Positions 21,553 through 34,341 of a stretch of 64,000 nt of DNA are shown piece by piece; within the stretch, counting starts at the first letter, position 1, and each line of letters starts with the position of its first letter. The notes under the pieces are model-generated. The model searched no databases, was not told the DNA's origin, and worked only from the letters and a program-made list of their open reading frames with translations. Source of the stretch: Labyrinthula sp. Ha (lineage: Eukaryota > Sar > Bigyra > Labyrinthulida > Labyrinthulaceae); NCBI GenBank assembly GCA_015227615.1, contig JAALGZ010000020.1, positions 558,001 through 622,000 on the forward strand. Reading direction: 5' to 3'. Position numbers and translations under genes: made by a program.

Positions 21553-24500
21553 AGCTTTGGTTTGGCATCAGTTTGAATAAAATGAAGAAAGGAACAACAT
21601 TTTATGAGCAAAGATCTCTATGCGTTAATTAACTATTTGTCAAGACTAGGAAAGAAAGATACACTCATTGAGCCTAATTCACAAAGTTTTCAGTGGATCA
21701 AATATTGATGAACACACTCTATTGAGGCTGAATGAGCATTATATGATGATACATATAATATTCTTCTTGCGGTCGTAGCCAGGCATATTTTCATTTCTAC
21801 AATACTTTTATAAAAGTCATTTTTCTAACGTTGAGTTATTTTTTTATTCGAAGAAAGTTTCTCCACGTTTACGTCAAAGTTAAGTACATATTGGATGTCG
21901 CTTTGTGTCATCTCAAAGCAACACCGTTATTTGAGGACTAATGGGTAACATTCCAGTTAGTTTTTCCCAATAGATTTTAAGCACACCAGGAAAAATATTT
22001 ATGAAACTCACCTCGATAATTAAGGTTTTGCAGTCGAGGCGACTAAAAAATACAAGAATGGAGATCCAATGGCTCCAAATACGTACCTCATCGATGATCT
22101 AGCACCTTAGTCGAGTCTAAGTGACACTTTCATCTTTTTTATTCTCTATTTCTAAAACTTTTGATGAGCTACCCTACGGAACAATTCAATGCAAATGAAC
22201 GGTCTTTGAATTCAGCTAATTTCATCCTTGTTAAAATAACTGGGTATGTAAATTGATAGCCGTAAAGATATCCTTCACCACCTCGGCTTAATGTTTATAG
22301 ACGAGAAACTTTCATACCATATTTTCCACCACTCTACGACTTGAAACCTTTAAAATCAGGTTAGTACAACCTCTCTCCCATGGGATATCTCTTAAATGAA
22401 AGTATCATTCAGTCATTCATGACCACTATGCCAGTCAACCGAGTAATGTTAGAGAAAAGATTGAAGTTCTGTTACCAAATGAGTTATTGAATCCACAAAT
22501 ATATGTTTTCCAAGTATAAAATAGATCCCTTAGAAGTTTAGTTCTTAATGATTTGCCACAGGACCAGAATTGGGCAATCAGTTCTCATAGAAAGGCCAAA
22601 AAACATGTTACGAGCCCTTCAAAATAATTTTTTATTGTGTATAGAACATAGAAATAGGAATAATAATTTTCTTTTAGAAAAAACAATGTAGAAGTACGTC
22701 AGTGATGGTCAGAGTTATAGGCCTGAAGCCAAAGAATCGAGGGAACATATATAGTGTGTTGAGTCGGAAGGTGACTGTATTATGCGGGAATGTGTCAGAG
22801 GGAATGTGGTATAAGAGTTAATAACTTAACAGAAAAGGGGATGTCCTGTACAAATAAAGGAACTTGCTCTACAATAAAAAATATGTGCCTGCCGTGTTTA
22901 CAAAATATTAATTTAAGTCTTGGCTTCATTAGTCGTTTCGACTCGACAATGAGAACTTGGCTTTGAACATACACTTTACAGGCTCCTCTACAAAAAAACA
23001 GTTCCGTAAAAAAATAAACACACTTGGTTTCTATGGGAAAAGGCTTAGATGATATTCTAAATCAACTGCCGTTTTGCCTAGTTTGATAGCATAATGTTCT
23101 ACCAAACGAGATAAGGTTATTAACCCACGGATTATCATATCAATAGCCGCTATGAACACAGCAATATCCAAATTTCTACAGCAAAGTATTCTTAATGCAG
23201 AGACTCTACAAGAGGTGCTGGAAAACATACTATTGGGAGATGTGTTTAGCTAGAGGCGTCAACGAATGAAATTTTAAAATGAACTAAATCAATTACTAAA
23301 AATATATAGCTTTGCTCCATTACTTTACCATTTTGATCCAAAACTCTGTGTCTGCTCCGACAATGCCATCACACCCGGTATTTTTTCAGGATTAATGCAC
23401 TTTTCTCTACTTATATTTTCGCTTCAAAAAATTTTGTTTGAGGATTTCAAAGTAGTCCTATGTGTCTGACAAGATGGGATTTTTTTTTGTCATTAACATA
23501 TTTAACATGATTAGAGAGAAGCAAAAATATTCGATCTGAAATAGCAAAGGGATATAGATTTATTAATCTGTAAACACGGGCTTGATTTGGAAACAACATT
23601 TCTGACCATATATATTTTTTTACTAATTCATACTGTTTTCTTATATTTTTGATACCATAAATCATTCATTGAGGCTTATTAATATTGTTCTAGCTACTTG
23701 GATATATTATTCCCCAGAAAACAACTGCATTTGTTGACCAATTTATAGAGCTCAAATTTCTGATCAATTATTCACATCCATATAAAAGTAAAAGCAATGG
23801 TGATATTCGCTCGGAATATGCATGTATAAGTAACATTTATATGCTTAAAAGGTTCTTTTAATTATACAAACTTATAACAAGCAACATAGGTCGACAAGAG
23901 TGTAGGCCTAACGTGCACTTAAGTGCTATATGTGAAACATAAACGAATAATGGGTAGCAAATAGTAGTGCTACTTTGGTTGCTACTATGGTAAAGTGAAA
24001 ATGAATTTATTTTGGAGGAAATGTGTTATTATGAAATGAAACTTTTCTAAATTGTTAGTCGAGCCACCTTGTGGATCAATCCAAGATTCTAGATATGTTG
24101 GAAATACAAAGTACTGCCACGACACATTACTTAAGAAACCATCCAAAGACTTTTAATAACTTTCTCGGCTGGTTAGTACCTTATGAAGGCAATGAAGTAG
24201 TTTATTGAAGCATATCTTTAGAAGCAAACTGGTTTCAAGCTACCAGGTTAACTAAGGTTTTACCATTTACCTTCTGATTTACCTTGCAATCCTTTTACGC
24301 TGCTTTTTGTTTCCTCTATAAAGAACCATAATATATCAACCATAGGATAAAGTTATATTCAACTTACTAGACTTGGATTTTCTTAGGAAAATATGCTGTC
24401 ATACATTCTTTATAACTAAGGCCAAGGTGGTCTTCATGTTTTATCTATAGGGCGGTGTGATTGCACCTTTGCTGGATACTTCAAGCTGAGAATTCTATTG

Positions 24501-27426
24501 CAAATAGTATTATTAACTCATGAATTAACTTTCCCTAAACATTCAATGGGCTCTTAAGTACAGCTTTGCTATAGTAAATATGACATATGACCAAATACCC
24601 ACACGGGTAAAGCATTGTTATTAACTCTTCTTTTGGTCCCTATCCTTGTTATTTCCGACGTTAAATATTTTCTGCAATATCCATCAAAATCTCTAAGTTG
24701 AGATAAGATCGATTATATCCTTTCGTAATATACGTAGCTGCATACTTGTTCAGCGCTTTTATAGGAGTTCCCACACATTAGATATGGTGTGTACATCATC
24801 AAATTACGACTGTCATCTATCCTAAAATAGGTATCAAATTAAAGTAAGTTTGCCTAAAAAGCCCGCAAAGGATTGGAAATGTGGTTATTCGAACTCATTG
24901 TAGTATGAAACTCTTCGATCGATTCTACATTACTTTCTAGACCCATTTTGGCAAAATTAAATTAATATATGTACATTAGTAGAAAATGAATAGCATCGGG
25001 AACAGATTGTGCTTAATATCAACCTTAGTCACCTAGGAAAAAGCAAGAAATATTTTTTGCTGATTATTATATGAAAATAACCAAAGCATTTTTTTAGGAA
25101 GCATATTTCAAAGTCAGACCTTTGCATTCCGTAGAGAGAAAGAGGTTAGTGAAGCGTCATCCAATCTACGAAAATATGATATGTTCCAATGACACAAGCA
25201 AGAATATCCTTCAAACCTGGAGAAAAAGCTAAGTTAATCTAAAACAGAACGCATTGTGAATGAACCTATACTCTATATTGGCGAAAGACTGAAAAAAACT
25301 TTAATCATTTAATCACCCCTGTACTGTATAACTTTCTACTCCAACAAAGGCAGCAACCCACCTATTAACTGAAATCACATTTCCTGCCAGCTTGATAGGA
25401 TGAAAAAAGAGGACTGTACCAACCAAAAATTTTTTGGGGTCGAAGAAAACAGTTCTCCAAATATAAAGTTTGGAGTATTGTAGCGCTACCGATACTTTTT
25501 TTCAAAAACTATATTACGGCAAAGAATACAACCTAAGACCCTTTTGCAAAACCAACTAAAAAGTTTTGTCTCAGGGAAAAGCAGAGGAGTGGTTATGACA
25601 TTCAGCACGCTTCACTGCAACCTCTTGATGCTGGAAATATCCCCCTTTTGGTAGTAAATATTCGGGATATAATCTGCATTTGTAGATTAAGAACATGATA
25701 TTAACGAAAGACATAGAATTCGGAAACATTGTTAATTATCCATAGTTACACAAATTCCTTAAGTAACATCCTTTTTGAAGCTAAAAAAAATTGAGTTTGT
25801 TGAAAATTATTCGTGAATGTAGTAATATCTCTTAGATAATAAAGACACACGTCACTGGGCAAGACAAATCGAAGTTGCAACATCTGACCTTCTTCACATA
25901 GCTTCGCCTGAAGAACTTGATATTTGCTCAGCTGTTCATCATCACTGACAGCTTTACTTGCTAATGCAAAGTCAAAATCTTTAGTATAACTTAAGATATA
26001 AACAGCAGCTAAAAAGTGAAAACAATGGATAACCAAACAGGAACACAGAGTCTTATACAAACATACTAGCTGGAGCAATATTGACTAATTCCCCTCATGT
26101 TTCATATTTCCTCTTGCATCCTGTGATTTCAGTTCAATAAGAGAAACTCCTGTCATAACCAGGCAGAAATATTGCTTCAGCCCAGAGGCTAATAACGCTT
26201 GAAAACAAATTATGAGAGAACATGGTTGTTAACACCACGTCAGTATTGTCATCAGTTGTACTTGTGCATTTGATTTGTTAAAATTTATGAACATGTGTTG
26301 GATAATTGTTTATATTCTTATTAGCATTTAGAGAATTAGGACTTAGTTTTGAATCAATATATTCTTATTTTATTTCCATTATCAATTGAGCATCAATAAA
26401 CAATCTAACTGGTCTTGTCAATATTAATATATTATCAATAACAAGAATTAAACCAAGAGATCTTTTAATTAAATAAAAAAAAATCTAGTTCAAGCCCTAC
26501 TTCTCACAAAGGAATGTTAGAGCTCCTTGCATTTATGTGCCTCTGAACCCGGGCTTGCTTAAGCTTTTGTTTTATAAAACTCGAATTTATAACTAAGTTC
26601 TATGTGGTAAAGCGAAAAACGACTCCGGTGGAAGTATTAATCATGAAAACTTTTTCCTTAAGGTGTTCGGTACTCATCATTAAATTCATGTTGGTAGCGA
26701 AGCACAGTCAAAGTAGCGAGTGAAGGTACACCAGGGGAAATCCTCCTCCCAAGGACATTCCTAGGAAACGTTCCAGGGGCAATAACGGGAATTATTAACA
26801 ATACACTCCCATCTATAGGTTTGATATAGAGTTGCAGGTTTTAGGTTTGGATTCGCTGTTCAACTAAAGAAAAAAAATTAGTCAACAATATCTACTTTCT
26901 TTTCAATCAATATTGCTACCAAACTATTAGTAGATTTGGGTTGTATTTTTTTGGCAGATTTTTTGCAGCTTATGCTCTGAAATATGGTAAGGACATGTAC
27001 AACTTTTATGTGGTTTCATTAGGCAATATCTGTTTTCAGTGGTACCCAGAAGCAAGCCCTTGAGTTTCTTCGTTGCTAGAAGTTTCCGATGGTGAAAAAA
27101 GACAATTTCCTAATTATTCACACTCAAGTTTTCATGTACGAGCGTCAACACATGCAAAGGTAGGTTCAAATACTATCTTGGGTCCAAAATAATATGAAAC
27201 AAAAAACTGGACACAAAAAATAATATACCAGCCTGAGGCAACTATGGTTTAGCGCCGTTTTTTCACCTGCAGGTGGTTTTACGGAATTCTTGCCTTCTTC
27301 ATAAGTATTGATTCACTATGTTAAAGTAAAAGGCTAAGGTAGCTATCTAATATGATTATCCAACAGTTTTCCTTGAAAGGTTTCTTAGCAGCATTCACTA
27401 CACGTGATGTAGCTGAACAGTATGAC
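21553..27426. other. gene-poor spacer 3 (5.9 kb)
   Basis: No intact gene is recognised. The one block worth noting is the coding-like stretch at 25746-26009 on the minus strand, listed separately. The other open frames are short and show no motif or compatible splice partners. No tRNA-like cloverleaf was noticed. Confidence 0.55.
25746..26009 (-). pseudogene. coding-like block, possibly an exon or relic of an unidentified gene
   Basis: An 88-codon stop-free stretch follows a T-rich tract ending in TTTTTAG at its upstream edge, which could be a splice acceptor. The translation looks like ordinary protein (YILSYTKDFDFALASKAVSD, then YQVLQAKLCEEGQMLQL) and ends in TAA. Upstream on the same strand, about 26090-26210, further protein-like sequence appears in the same frame (GLKQYFCLVMTGVSLIELKS) but is separated by an in-frame TAG. 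No single 27-34 nt intron restores one frame cleanly. I recognise no family. It may be a decayed gene, or a real gene with an exon structure I could not resolve. Confidence 0.25.
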
Positions 27427-28734
27427 CTACTCTGTGTCCATAGGCTCTGAAGGCTGAGCAATATGATTTGTCTCGACTACTTCAGGAAGTTTCAAATTTT
27501 CCAAGGCCTTTATTACTAGATTACGTTCATCATTAAACATTTCCTCATCTTTCGCCGTTGTGACTGAAGAGAGGTATCGTATGAGCTTCTCCTTATTCTT
27601 GAACAGGATTTCCAAGATTATTTTCGTTTTGTTAGGATTGGCCGCAAAAATTTTAAAAACATGAAAAGCCTCTAGTTTAATAGAAGGCTCCTTCCGCCGC
27701 ATTATCTTCATGATAAGAATCAAATTATCTTTGTCTCCAATATACTGGATCATTACTTGGTAGTTCTGTTTGTCAAGTAGTAAGAAACTCAAGAGATTCA
27801 AACTTTGCCTCTGGGTAATGTATTTGGCAGCACTTTTAGAGCTTTCAGGATCATCTTCTCCTTCATCTTTATGATCTATAAGTTTGTTATATTTGGGGAA
27901 AAAGAAATTATAGTTTTTCAAAAGGAACTCTGAAACAAATTTTCTGTGTTCTTGCAAGAGCTCCCTGAAAGAAAGAAGTATATCTGATATCAACAGAGGC
28001 TCCAAAGCATCATCCACAAGCTTGAACAAAACTTTTATTACTTTTAAGTTTTGAAAGCACTCGAAGTAAAATCCATCATAAACGAGCAACTTTCGAAACA
28101 TTTTACCAGCATGCATGTATACAATGGAACTTGTGTAATTAGCTAGAATGCTGTCGAGCAGCTTTGTCTTATTAAGTTCTATGTATTCATTTAACTTTTT
28201 TTCCACTTCAGGTTCAAGCATTGCTGTTTTCAAAGCACTCATATTAAACACTTCGACTAAATTAGATCTACTTGACGCAAGTGTAACTGGCAAAGCAGCC
28301 GACAACCGATATGGAAAATCATAATCCAGCATCATTTTCACTAGTGTGTTATATTCTTTAATTGCTTGAGGAGGTGAAGAATTATTCTCCGAAGTTGCTT
28401 TAAGTTTCTTAGCAACAACAACAAGTTCAGCTAGTTTATCTCCAACAACATTAAGAGCAGAAACTTCGTCCTTGGATAGAAAGTCGTTTAGATCAGAGCT
28501 ATTTTTAGCAACGGATGTAGCATATCGCTTTAATTTCTTTTCATCAGCAGAAGATTTTGATTCTGGGACGCTAGAACGACGAGACAAAGAAAGGATTAAT
28601 TCATTGGGGTCTTCTTTAGTTCGCTCATTTAGTTCGACAGCTTTATCCAAGGAAGGCAGCTTCTTCAATGCTTCAGAAAGGGCTTCTACTGCATGCTTAG
28701 AAGTTTTTTTCTTTTTGAAAGGATTAAAATGCAT
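27427..28734 (-). CDS. MO25 (CAB39) scaffold protein
   Basis: A 435-aa single-exon gene. I chose ATG 28734 (MHFNPFKKKKTSKHAVE) because it aligns with the usual MO25 start; the frame is open further upstream but has no ATG. The C-terminal half is clear MO25: YITQRQSLNLLSFLLLDKQN, then FEAFHVFKIF-type helix (KLEAFHVFKIFAANPNKTK) and EEMFNDERNLVIKALENLK. MO25 forms an armadillo-like helical scaffold that activates STRAD-LKB1 and germinal-centre/Ste20-type kinases. The protein is about 95 residues longer than animal MO25 (about 340). The excess lies mainly in a Ser/Lys-rich N-terminal insert (about residues 35-90, with RRSSVPESKSSADEKK), which offers possible phosphorylation sites. It is the only gene of its island. 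Confidence 0.93.
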   Translation of the reverse strand: MHFNPFKKKKTSKHAVEALSEALKKLPSLDKAVELNERTKEDPNELILSLSRRSSVPESKSSADEKKLKRYATSVAKNSSDLNDFLSKDEVSALNVVGDKLAELVVVAKKLKATSENNSSPPQAIKEYNTLVKMMLDYDFPYRLSAALPVTLASSRSNLVEVFNMSALKTAMLEPEVEKKLNEYIELNKTKLLDSILANYTSSIVYMHAGKMFRKLLVYDGFYFECFQNLKVIKVLFKLVDDALEPLLISDILLSFRELLQEHRKFVSEFLLKNYNFFFPKYNKLIDHKDEGEDDPESSKSAAKYITQRQSLNLLSFLLLDKQNYQVMIQYIGDKDNLILIMKIMRRKEPSIKLEAFHVFKIFAANPNKTKIILEILFKNKEKLIRYLSSVTTAKDEEMFNDERNLVIKALENLKLPEVVETNHIAQPSEPMDTE

Positions 28735-31700
28735 CCTATCAAATTTCTTCTCTTGATCTGGGATGTTTAGTTTTCTTGTCCAGTTATGTTTGAAACTTGT
28801 GCAATCTGTTGCGAATTTTGGGAAAATCGCAATAATAGACCATTCAAATGTCGAGTAGTATCTGTTAACCAATAGTTGATTGTATAGATGTTAAACGATA
28901 GATAAAACCAGATATAATACTAAAATAAGATATTCGTTCATATATTAAATTTTTCATTGCTAATAATCTAATGAAGAATTAAATCGAGAACAATGTAAGT
29001 GCGAAGATATATCAGCGAAAGTAATATGAACATCACACGTGGCAACAACAAACATTTTTGCTTTTCCTAATTAAGGGTTCTTAGCTTGGATCAATACGGC
29101 ATGAAACTCTCGTATTGACAAGGTGCACGTGCAAAATAAAAGTTTTCTCTGTTTACTTGTTAAGTGTCACTTACTATGCAGGACTACAAAATCACTTCTT
29201 AATGTGTTTATTATCCTCTCTTGTTATTCTCTTTTTTGTTGGTTTTCTCTCGTTAATTCTCTTTACCCCCTGTCCTATTCTGCTACAGTATATACCCAAT
29301 CAATTTATATAATCTACCCAATCATATTCTTCAAACTACTTATGAAATAACTAACAACTTAAACCTCGCATCGATACAAGCTGCACCTGTTTATTTTAGC
29401 ACATTGGTGGGAGTGTATAGGCAACTAAATGACCATATTGGAATTCTTGTTGAACTAAAGTTGAACATGCATGGAGCAAATGAAGTAAATTTTTCATCAA
29501 ATTAACGGCATCAGTTTTGGTTAGGTATGAATTATTACTAAGTTTGAATGTATTTATATCTTCTCAACTATATTTTCCTTCTTTAAAATTAATAATTCTT
29601 GCTCAAGGAGTTTTATTGATTATAACTAAATGTTCGGTACTCATATTCGAATCAAAATCACTTGACATGACTCAAAATTCCAATTTTTCTATTGAAAATT
29701 GAAATCAATGTAAGAATAATTTGATTATTGATGATTTTAAGCAGTAACCATGTCAATCGCTGAAGGGTAAATATTTTATTGTTTGCTGCAAAGCTCAACA
29801 TCAGCTTCAACTTCTGATTATGAAGCATCATGGCAAGAACTAAAACTTCCCTTTGGACTGACACCTATAGCAGTGACGTGCTTGTCAATTCCCCCAAATA
29901 ATTCAAAGATGTAATATTTTTACGTTAAGAATATTTCATAGGTTTTGTTGCAAACTATTACTTTAATCAATGCAACTATTAACCGCTACTTACTTTCCAG
30001 AGACCATCAAATCAATCTAAGCTTTCTTAAGTTCTCAACTAGGAGCTATCAAGTTATTTATTCAGAAATATCATAATGACAAAGAGGCTACACTCTTAAA
30101 AACTAAACCTGAAAATAAAAGATAAAAGAAATAAGCAGGTGGAAAAATCTTGCCAAATGAGGATTTAAATATCAAGAAGCCTTAGCAGGTAAATTTCATT
30201 TTATTTCACGACTTAGTTTTCCCTCTCGATTGTTTATGTTTCTTGGAAACATAAAAGTACGACAATAGCTTTAAATTTATAGTTTCCTCTTCAAAGTGAA
30301 GATATCCACAACTGCGAGTTGTAGATTCTGGGTAAAGTCCCGTATTCATATTACAATTATCAAAATTGCCCTGAGGCACTGTACATCAATCTAATTAGTG
30401 CAATAACCTCAATCTTAGCTTAACAGAGGCTGATAAAACTACTAAATTCTTTTAACAGAGCTTTCCCCTTAAAACGGAAAGCCTTGTCCGTTAAAAGTTG
30501 AGCAGATCGGCTGACCAGCAACAGCAACTGTTGGAGAAATGCTGGAACTGCGCACATAGCGTATTCAACACATATATATATCCCGACAATTATCTATTTT
30601 TCTTCGGTATAGGGCCTTTAAAATTACTTGAAGGGATTTTCAGTATTTTAAACATCCTGAATCTTAGTGAGTTATATGCAAACTTAAGCTTTGTGGGAAA
30701 TCTTAAAAGAAAATCGATAAACGTAGAGGTATGAGTGTGTTTGTATAAGATTTGATTGGTCAGTAAAGTGTATTTTCCGAGTTCAGTGGGTTAACAAAAA
30801 AAAGAGAAGATGATTTCCTTGACAGAATTAAGTCCTGCTGTTTTTACCTTTTCAAGACGGAGCATTATTAGTTTCTTTTTAGACAAATTTCATCACAGAT
30901 TTTCTTTGAGTTCAAGATATGAGTTGTACTAAGTTCGAGAACCTAGAATACTCCACACAATGATCTAATTCAGCTTCATCCGGATCGAGCTGATATAGCT
31001 GTAGCTACTGAAGCATCCAGATGATATGAGTTTTTTCAAACCCATTCTGTACTGCAAACTGCGACTAGATTGTTCAGAAACTTAGTCTCAAAAATAGAAC
31101 AAGAACAACGCTGTTTATATTTAGTATCTATGTACCCACAACTATTTAAGGGGTATGTAAAATTTTAATGTGGAAGCTGTGGAAAAAGAGCAGAAGCTTA
31201 ACAAAAGATGTGAAACAACTATATAAAGGAATTTAACTATGCACATGCAAAGAAATTTATGGACCCAGAACATTTTCTCATATATCCAAGTAGATTCAAT
31301 AACATCATAAAAGCTCTTGAGCAGTTTTTAAGGAATAGTGGCAAAGTATGTCCAACTATCATTTCTAAACCAAGGCAAAGCTAAAAAGGAACCGTTGCGC
31401 TTTTATTGAGTTAAAAAAGTTTAATTCATGACCGACAGATTTTACCATCATCAAGATAATATTATTTTTCATCGAGTTTAAAGCCAACAAATACATATAA
31501 CATTTTTTTTAACAAAAGAGAGAATATAAAAGTCGAATCAAATAGCGTTACCGCGTCTATACAAGTAGACAAGAAAGTTATTAAGAATAGTTTCAATGGA
31601 GAACGTTGATTAAAAACCTTTCTTAGTAATACAAGATGTGAAGCACATCTAGATACAAACAACTGAATGAAGTTAGAGACATATTCGAAGTCGAATGTTT

Positions 31701-34341
31701 TTAACTGACTTTCACTGCAGCAGCTAAAAAGCCAGTTAGATAAAGTTTACACTCAAGCGGAAACACAATACAAGAAAAAAATACCAGCAGAACAGCACTA
31801 GAGAAAACAAAAGAAAAACTTTTGACCGCCTTGTCTACAGAAGAAATAAATATGGTAAGCAAAGAGCACATATCTGCCATGGGAGAAGGTAACAATAATT
31901 GGATCAAAAGTATATGTGCCGACATAAGAGCAGAGCTCTGAGCCAATAATTTAATACAAATCTCGTCTCAGCAGAATAATAGCAAAAAAAAACACATAGA
32001 ATAGAAAAAAATAACAATGATAACATGGCATAAACAATTTATAAAATTGAAATATTTGTAAGAAAGTTTCGTCGAGCGTTAGTACAAGATCAGATATATG
32101 ATCATTCGTTTTTGAAATAACAAGTGCTCTACTGCTGCAATGAAATAACTATCCGCTCAGAAATATTACATATATACAAAATTGCAGGGATATTAGTGAA
32201 ATTTAATGATAGGATTATCAGGACTATCGCTTAAAACCTAAGATGCAACAAAGCAGCACGTAAAACTTAACTACAAAATGATATTTTCATTTTGAAGCAG
32301 CGTTAAAACTTGCCTTTGAAACTGTGATGTACTTTCCCAGCAGATTTAGATTTGATCCAGCCCACGGAAGACAGGTTTCCAATGTGAATGCAATATATAC
32401 TTACAAGATAAAAGGTCATTACAAACCACTTAATAACCATATACCAACTACGGTAATCAAGAATATCTTAATGATATCAATTTTATCAGTGACACAAACT
32501 ATAAACAGTTGTTAGTAGAAGTATTGATTATTAAGCAGGTTTTCGCGATGCGAGAAGTACGTTCGATACAATTGAAGTAAATGGCAAAATGATCAAACTC
32601 GATATGTATAAGAATCAAGATAGTTCCCTCTTGTTCATGGATTCTAAGTATGTTTAGATATCCTTGGTCATATTTTCTTAAATCGCCTCTCAAAGGACTT
32701 TTAGTTAGGGCGAACTAATAAAAAGATTCTTATATTTGTATAGAAAGGCTACTGCAAGTGTTAAAGAATATGTCAGGGGAAATAGAGACGCTGCAGCAAA
32801 AACAAGGCTTACTCCAAGAAGATGCACTCTCCCAACTCCCTTCTTAATAGATCTGGAGAGTATATATAATAGAGTTAAAGAGATCACAGTAACTACCCTA
32901 GAATATGACGAACAAGAAATTAGACACTTTCCTTCGCAGAAATATTGTGGTATACACAATGCCGAGTTTATGTTTTCTTATTTACTTAAAAGCTTAAAGA
33001 ATGCAGCTAACCTGTACTTAAACTGTATTAAAATGCAGTAAATACAAAAGACACCACTAACAGGCAGATTTTTTCTAAAACCTCTGAAATATAGTGGAAT
33101 AGTAGTTGGCTTACAAGTAAAAATAAGCAATACAAAAATAATGAAAGCAGAAACTAAGAATTTAATGAAATCGAAAATTAGTATTCAGACCATAGCCGCA
33201 GTCTGAACACAACATTGTAAAAAATGAAAATGTAGATTACACTTTTAGCTTTAGCTTCCAGCAACCCTAAACTCTATTTGCTGCAATGGAATAGCAAACT
33301 GAAGTAGATCATAAATATTTGCAGTTGGACAACAAACTCAGTTAATGTCTACTCTAGTCACAGAAGCCCTACCTATGTTGGGCATGTAAATTAGGTAGTA
33401 GAAAAGGTTGCGAACTTAAAACATCAGAAAAATATTCTTATAGTTGGAATAACTAGAGATACGCCATTAGACAAAGTTGAAAAGGTTAGCGAAGAGCTGA
33501 TCTTCTTCAGTAAATTATTTCACAACATGAAAATTAATTAGAAAATCCAGAATAGTCTCCCTAGAGGTCAAGATCTTTGTACTCCTTTTATATGTTTATG
33601 AAAGATTGGCCTCCACACTTCAAACTATAAAAACCTCAGCGGATTAGCCTCCGCGTTAGAATTAGTCATTTCAGATTCAAGAAAACATATAAAACTTGCT
33701 TCCGAGAATATTAAAATTTTTCAAGTAGTTGATAGAACGATAGAAGATAAACAGAAATACTAACAAAAAAGGCCAACAATCCTGCAGGGAGAGTGGTGTA
33801 TGGCAATGCGAACGTAAACAAACTCAAATCTGTAAATGTATCCATTCAGAATCTCTTGGTATACAACCCTGAACCCAAACAAGTCATACAAAATAAAAAA
33901 AAAGAGTCAACCCCAAAATGCACACACCCCAACTTTTGCCCCATATTAAAACTATTCCTGTCAATCTCATCACCTTGCAGTTATTTTTTATCCATGTAAT
34001 CCTTATATTAACAGAGCATAGGGTCACAAAAGCTATTCTAAAGCCAATCATGATGAAAATATGAGCAAAACATATACACACCAGAGCTATCAACAGTTCT
34101 AAGGTCAAGCATAGACCAGGACAGGAACAGCCTCAACATATTTCACAATACTCCTTCTTTCATGAGAATACACGCCATTCAAACACCAGAAAATGTATTA
34201 AAGCCCTCGAAGGGCTACACTAAGAAAGAGTACTAGATTTTTTACTCGACAGATACAACAGGTAATAAGACCCTTAGAAAAGAAAAAGAGAAACAGGCAC
34301 TATCTTGAGACAGGGATTTGATGAATATGTACACCATAGTA
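28735..34341. other. gene-poor spacer 4 (5.6 kb) with an extended decayed coding relic
   Basis: No intact gene is recognised. The left part (28.7-30.4 kb) shows only short random-looking frames. From about 30.5 kb rightwards the + strand is A-rich and carries many protein-like blocks broken by stops and indels; see the separate relic entry. Simple repeats and tRNAs were not noticed. Confidence 0.55.
31137..34236 (+). pseudogene. decayed coding region, possibly a retroelement gag-like relic
   Basis: Several + strand blocks read like protein but are broken. At 31223-31384 there are 53 codons (KKFMDPEHFLIYPSRFNNII) that continue a preceding block only after a 2-nt frame change. At about 31709-31801 and 31792-31937, two overlapping frames give Gln/Lys-rich helices (LQQLKSQLDKVYTQAETQY, then EKTKEKLLTALSTEEINM). 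At 32736-33041 a 101-codon frame lacks an ATG. At about 33781-33999 and 34030-34236 come Pro/Lys-rich blocks. The last contains YSFFHENTRHSNTRKCIKAL, which resembles the (Y)C-x-FH-x(4)-H-x-T-x2-C-x2-L linker seen between gag and protease in some Ty3/Gypsy-type elements. The first Cys is lost. I see no reverse transcriptase, integrase or terminal repeats, so the retroelement reading is tentative. Confidence 0.35.

Noticed and set aside
28735-28872. N-terminal extension of MO25
   Set aside because: Open but without an ATG; MO25 homology starts at the ATG at 28734.
32736-33041. 101-codon frame as an independent gene
   Set aside because: No ATG at the start, flanked by broken blocks of similar texture; treated as part of the relic.
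34142-34341. Aminotransferase half of BIO3-BIO1 downstream of dethiobiotin synthetase
   Set aside because: I read all frames just past the stop and saw no aminotransferase motifs, only broken sequence.
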